6,900 nt of DNA from an uncultured Pseudomonadota bacterium (lineage in GTDB: Bacteria; Pseudomonadota; Alphaproteobacteria; RF32; CAG-239), in assembly GCA_902767055.1 (NCBI GenBank), contig CACXFX010000183.1, positions 1-6,900 of the forward strand. Direction: 5' to 3'. A program made the position numbers and the translations under genes. The notes under the pieces were generated by a model that was not told the origin of the DNA, made no database searches, and saw nothing but the letters and a program-made list of their open reading frames with translations. Below are positions 6,488-6,900 of this stretch, piece after piece. Within the stretch, counting starts at the first letter, position 1; each line of letters opens with the position of its first letter.

Positions 6488-6711
6488 CAAGCAAAAAGCG
6501 AAAAACTTTTGCCAGTACCCAAACGGGTGCGGAGCTCTAAACGGCTCGTAGGTTAAGCAGTGAAGGATAACACTGTTATTAAAATTTCCCCGATGTTTGG
6601 TCGGGGTGCCGCTAGCGAATGTTCAAGGTTTTCCTAAAGGCTATCGGAGTCATTTCTTAATCTATGATTGTTTAGTGCCCCGACTGCCCACCAAAGGGCG
6701 GTTTTATTTAT
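6488..6711 (+). ncRNA. Unidentified structured RNA: free-standing sRNA or leader of the XRE gene
   Basis: No convincing reading frame lies here, but the sequence folds. A long-range helix joins TCGTAGGTTAAG (6546-6557) to CTTAATCTATGA (6656-6667), 12 pairs with two G-T. It continues outward as CTAAAC (6537-6542) with GTTTAG (6670-6675), then GC and CGG (6534-6535, 6530-6532) with GC and CCG (6677-6678, 6680-6682). It encloses three hairpins: CAGTG/CACTG (6558-6575), CCCCGA/TCGGGG (6588-6606) and CCGCTAGC/GCTATCGG (6609-6647, one mismatch). ACCC-AAAC-GGGT (6517-6528) precedes the helix and a terminator follows. I checked by eye for tmRNA, SRP RNA, RNase P, 6S, TPP, SAM and cobalamin signatures and found none. 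Ends are inferred from promoter and terminator positions. Confidence 0.55.
6683..6711 (+). terminator. Intrinsic terminator directly upstream of the XRE regulator
   Basis: ACTGCCC (6683-6689) pairs with GGGCGGT (6696-6702), 7 bp with one T-G pair, around ACCAAA. TTTTATTTAT follows. It ends about 22 bases before the ATG at 6733, leaving room only for the ribosome binding site. That is the usual place for a regulatory leader terminator, though it would equally end a free-standing sRNA. Confidence 0.65.
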
Positions 6712-6732
6712 CAGCTTTAAGAGGAAAAGAAA

Positions 6733-6900
6733 ATGGAAGTTATAAAACATATCAGAGGACGGTTGGAAGACAATAATCCCAATCCGATTGATGTGTATGT
6801 CGGGCAAAGAATAAAACTCAGGCGAAAAGTCTTAAAAATGAGCCAGCAAACGCTTGCCAAACATATCGGGATAACTTTTCAGCAAGTACAAAAGTACGAA
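6733..6900 (+). CDS. XRE/Cro-type helix-turn-helix regulator (3' truncated by window edge)
   Basis: The first 56 residues of an open frame that runs off the right edge. After a polar N-terminus, [20 protein letters not shown] leads into the [13 protein letters not shown] (helices 1-2, residues about 37-46) and TFQQVQKYE (recognition helix, about 48-56). The pattern is typical of an abundant alphaproteobacterial XRE family of DNA-binding regulators. AGAGGA (6720-6725) lies 7 bases before the ATG, supporting this start. Its transcription may depend on read-through of the terminator at 6683-6711. From memory, such regulators sometimes sit next to metK in this class, but nothing downstream is visible to test that. 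Confidence 0.9.
   Translation, partial: MEVIKHIRGRLEDNNPNPIDVYVGQRIKLRRKVLKMSQQTLAKHIGITFQQVQKYE

Noticed and set aside
6467..6556. A 29-codon frame (MSVLKKIQAKSEKLL...) between rsfS and the XRE gene
   Set aside because: It has no ribosome binding site. Its ATG lies inside the promoter spacer, upstream of the inferred transcription start, and its 3' part is one arm of the long RNA helix.
6601..6610. TCGGGGTGCC resembling the start of a TPP riboswitch
   Set aside because: The required CTGAGA and downstream TPP-binding segments do not follow.
6601..6700. Alphaproteobacterial two-piece tmRNA, suggested by GTTCAAGG and a CCACCA near 6688-6693
   Set aside because: There is no T-arm geometry, no acceptor pairing and no tag-peptide frame ending in an AA-type tag. 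The CCA falls inside the terminator loop.
6488..6711. 6S RNA, because of the rod-like outer helix
   Set aside because: The helix encloses a three-hairpin junction instead of a central open bubble, and the transcript ends pair poorly.
6488..6732. Retron-type msr/msd RNA, given flanking complementary arms
   Set aside because: The next gene is an XRE regulator with no reverse transcriptase visible, and the complementary arms are better explained as a simple closing helix.

Overview
The window looks like a chromosomal segment of an alphaproteobacterium with an AT-leaning genome. The evidence is the rplU-rpmA-obgE-rsfS block, an alphaproteobacterial-style TPR lipoprotein whose C-terminal repeats I recognise, and a downstream XRE regulator with the [11 protein letters not shown]...[20 protein letters not shown] pattern typical of that class. 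The gene-dense layout and short strong promoters fit a host- or gut-associated lineage, but that placement is an inference.

Layout. Bases 1-125 hold the last 40 codons of an unidentified plus-strand gene. A well-formed promoter (162-189) then drives a 597-residue TPR lipoprotein (218-2011). From 2012 to 2292 there is a mosaic intergenic region. It contains an antisense remnant whose encoded C-terminus matches the C-terminus of the gene at the left edge, nested inverted repeats, a small palindromic repeat, and the terminator of the next gene. A minus-strand lipoprotein with a seven-heptad coiled coil (2293-3582) faces that terminator. It is divergent from a secreted thermonuclease-family enzyme (3703-4206).

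The right half is housekeeping: a consensus-like promoter, rplU (L21), rpmA (L27), an intergenic terminator or attenuator, obgE (50S assembly GTPase) and rsfS (ribosome silencing factor). All four products act on the large ribosomal subunit: two are structural proteins, one is an assembly factor and one blocks subunit joining.

Between rsfS and the partial XRE regulator at the right edge is about 350 bases without a convincing gene. It is not empty. It carries a TTGACA element, a long-range helix of about 23 pairs enclosing three hairpins, and an intrinsic terminator 22-30 bases before the regulator's start codon. I read it as an unidentified structured RNA: either a free-standing sRNA or, more interestingly, a two-state leader controlling the regulator. 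I match it to no known RNA family, and it is the best candidate here for something undescribed.
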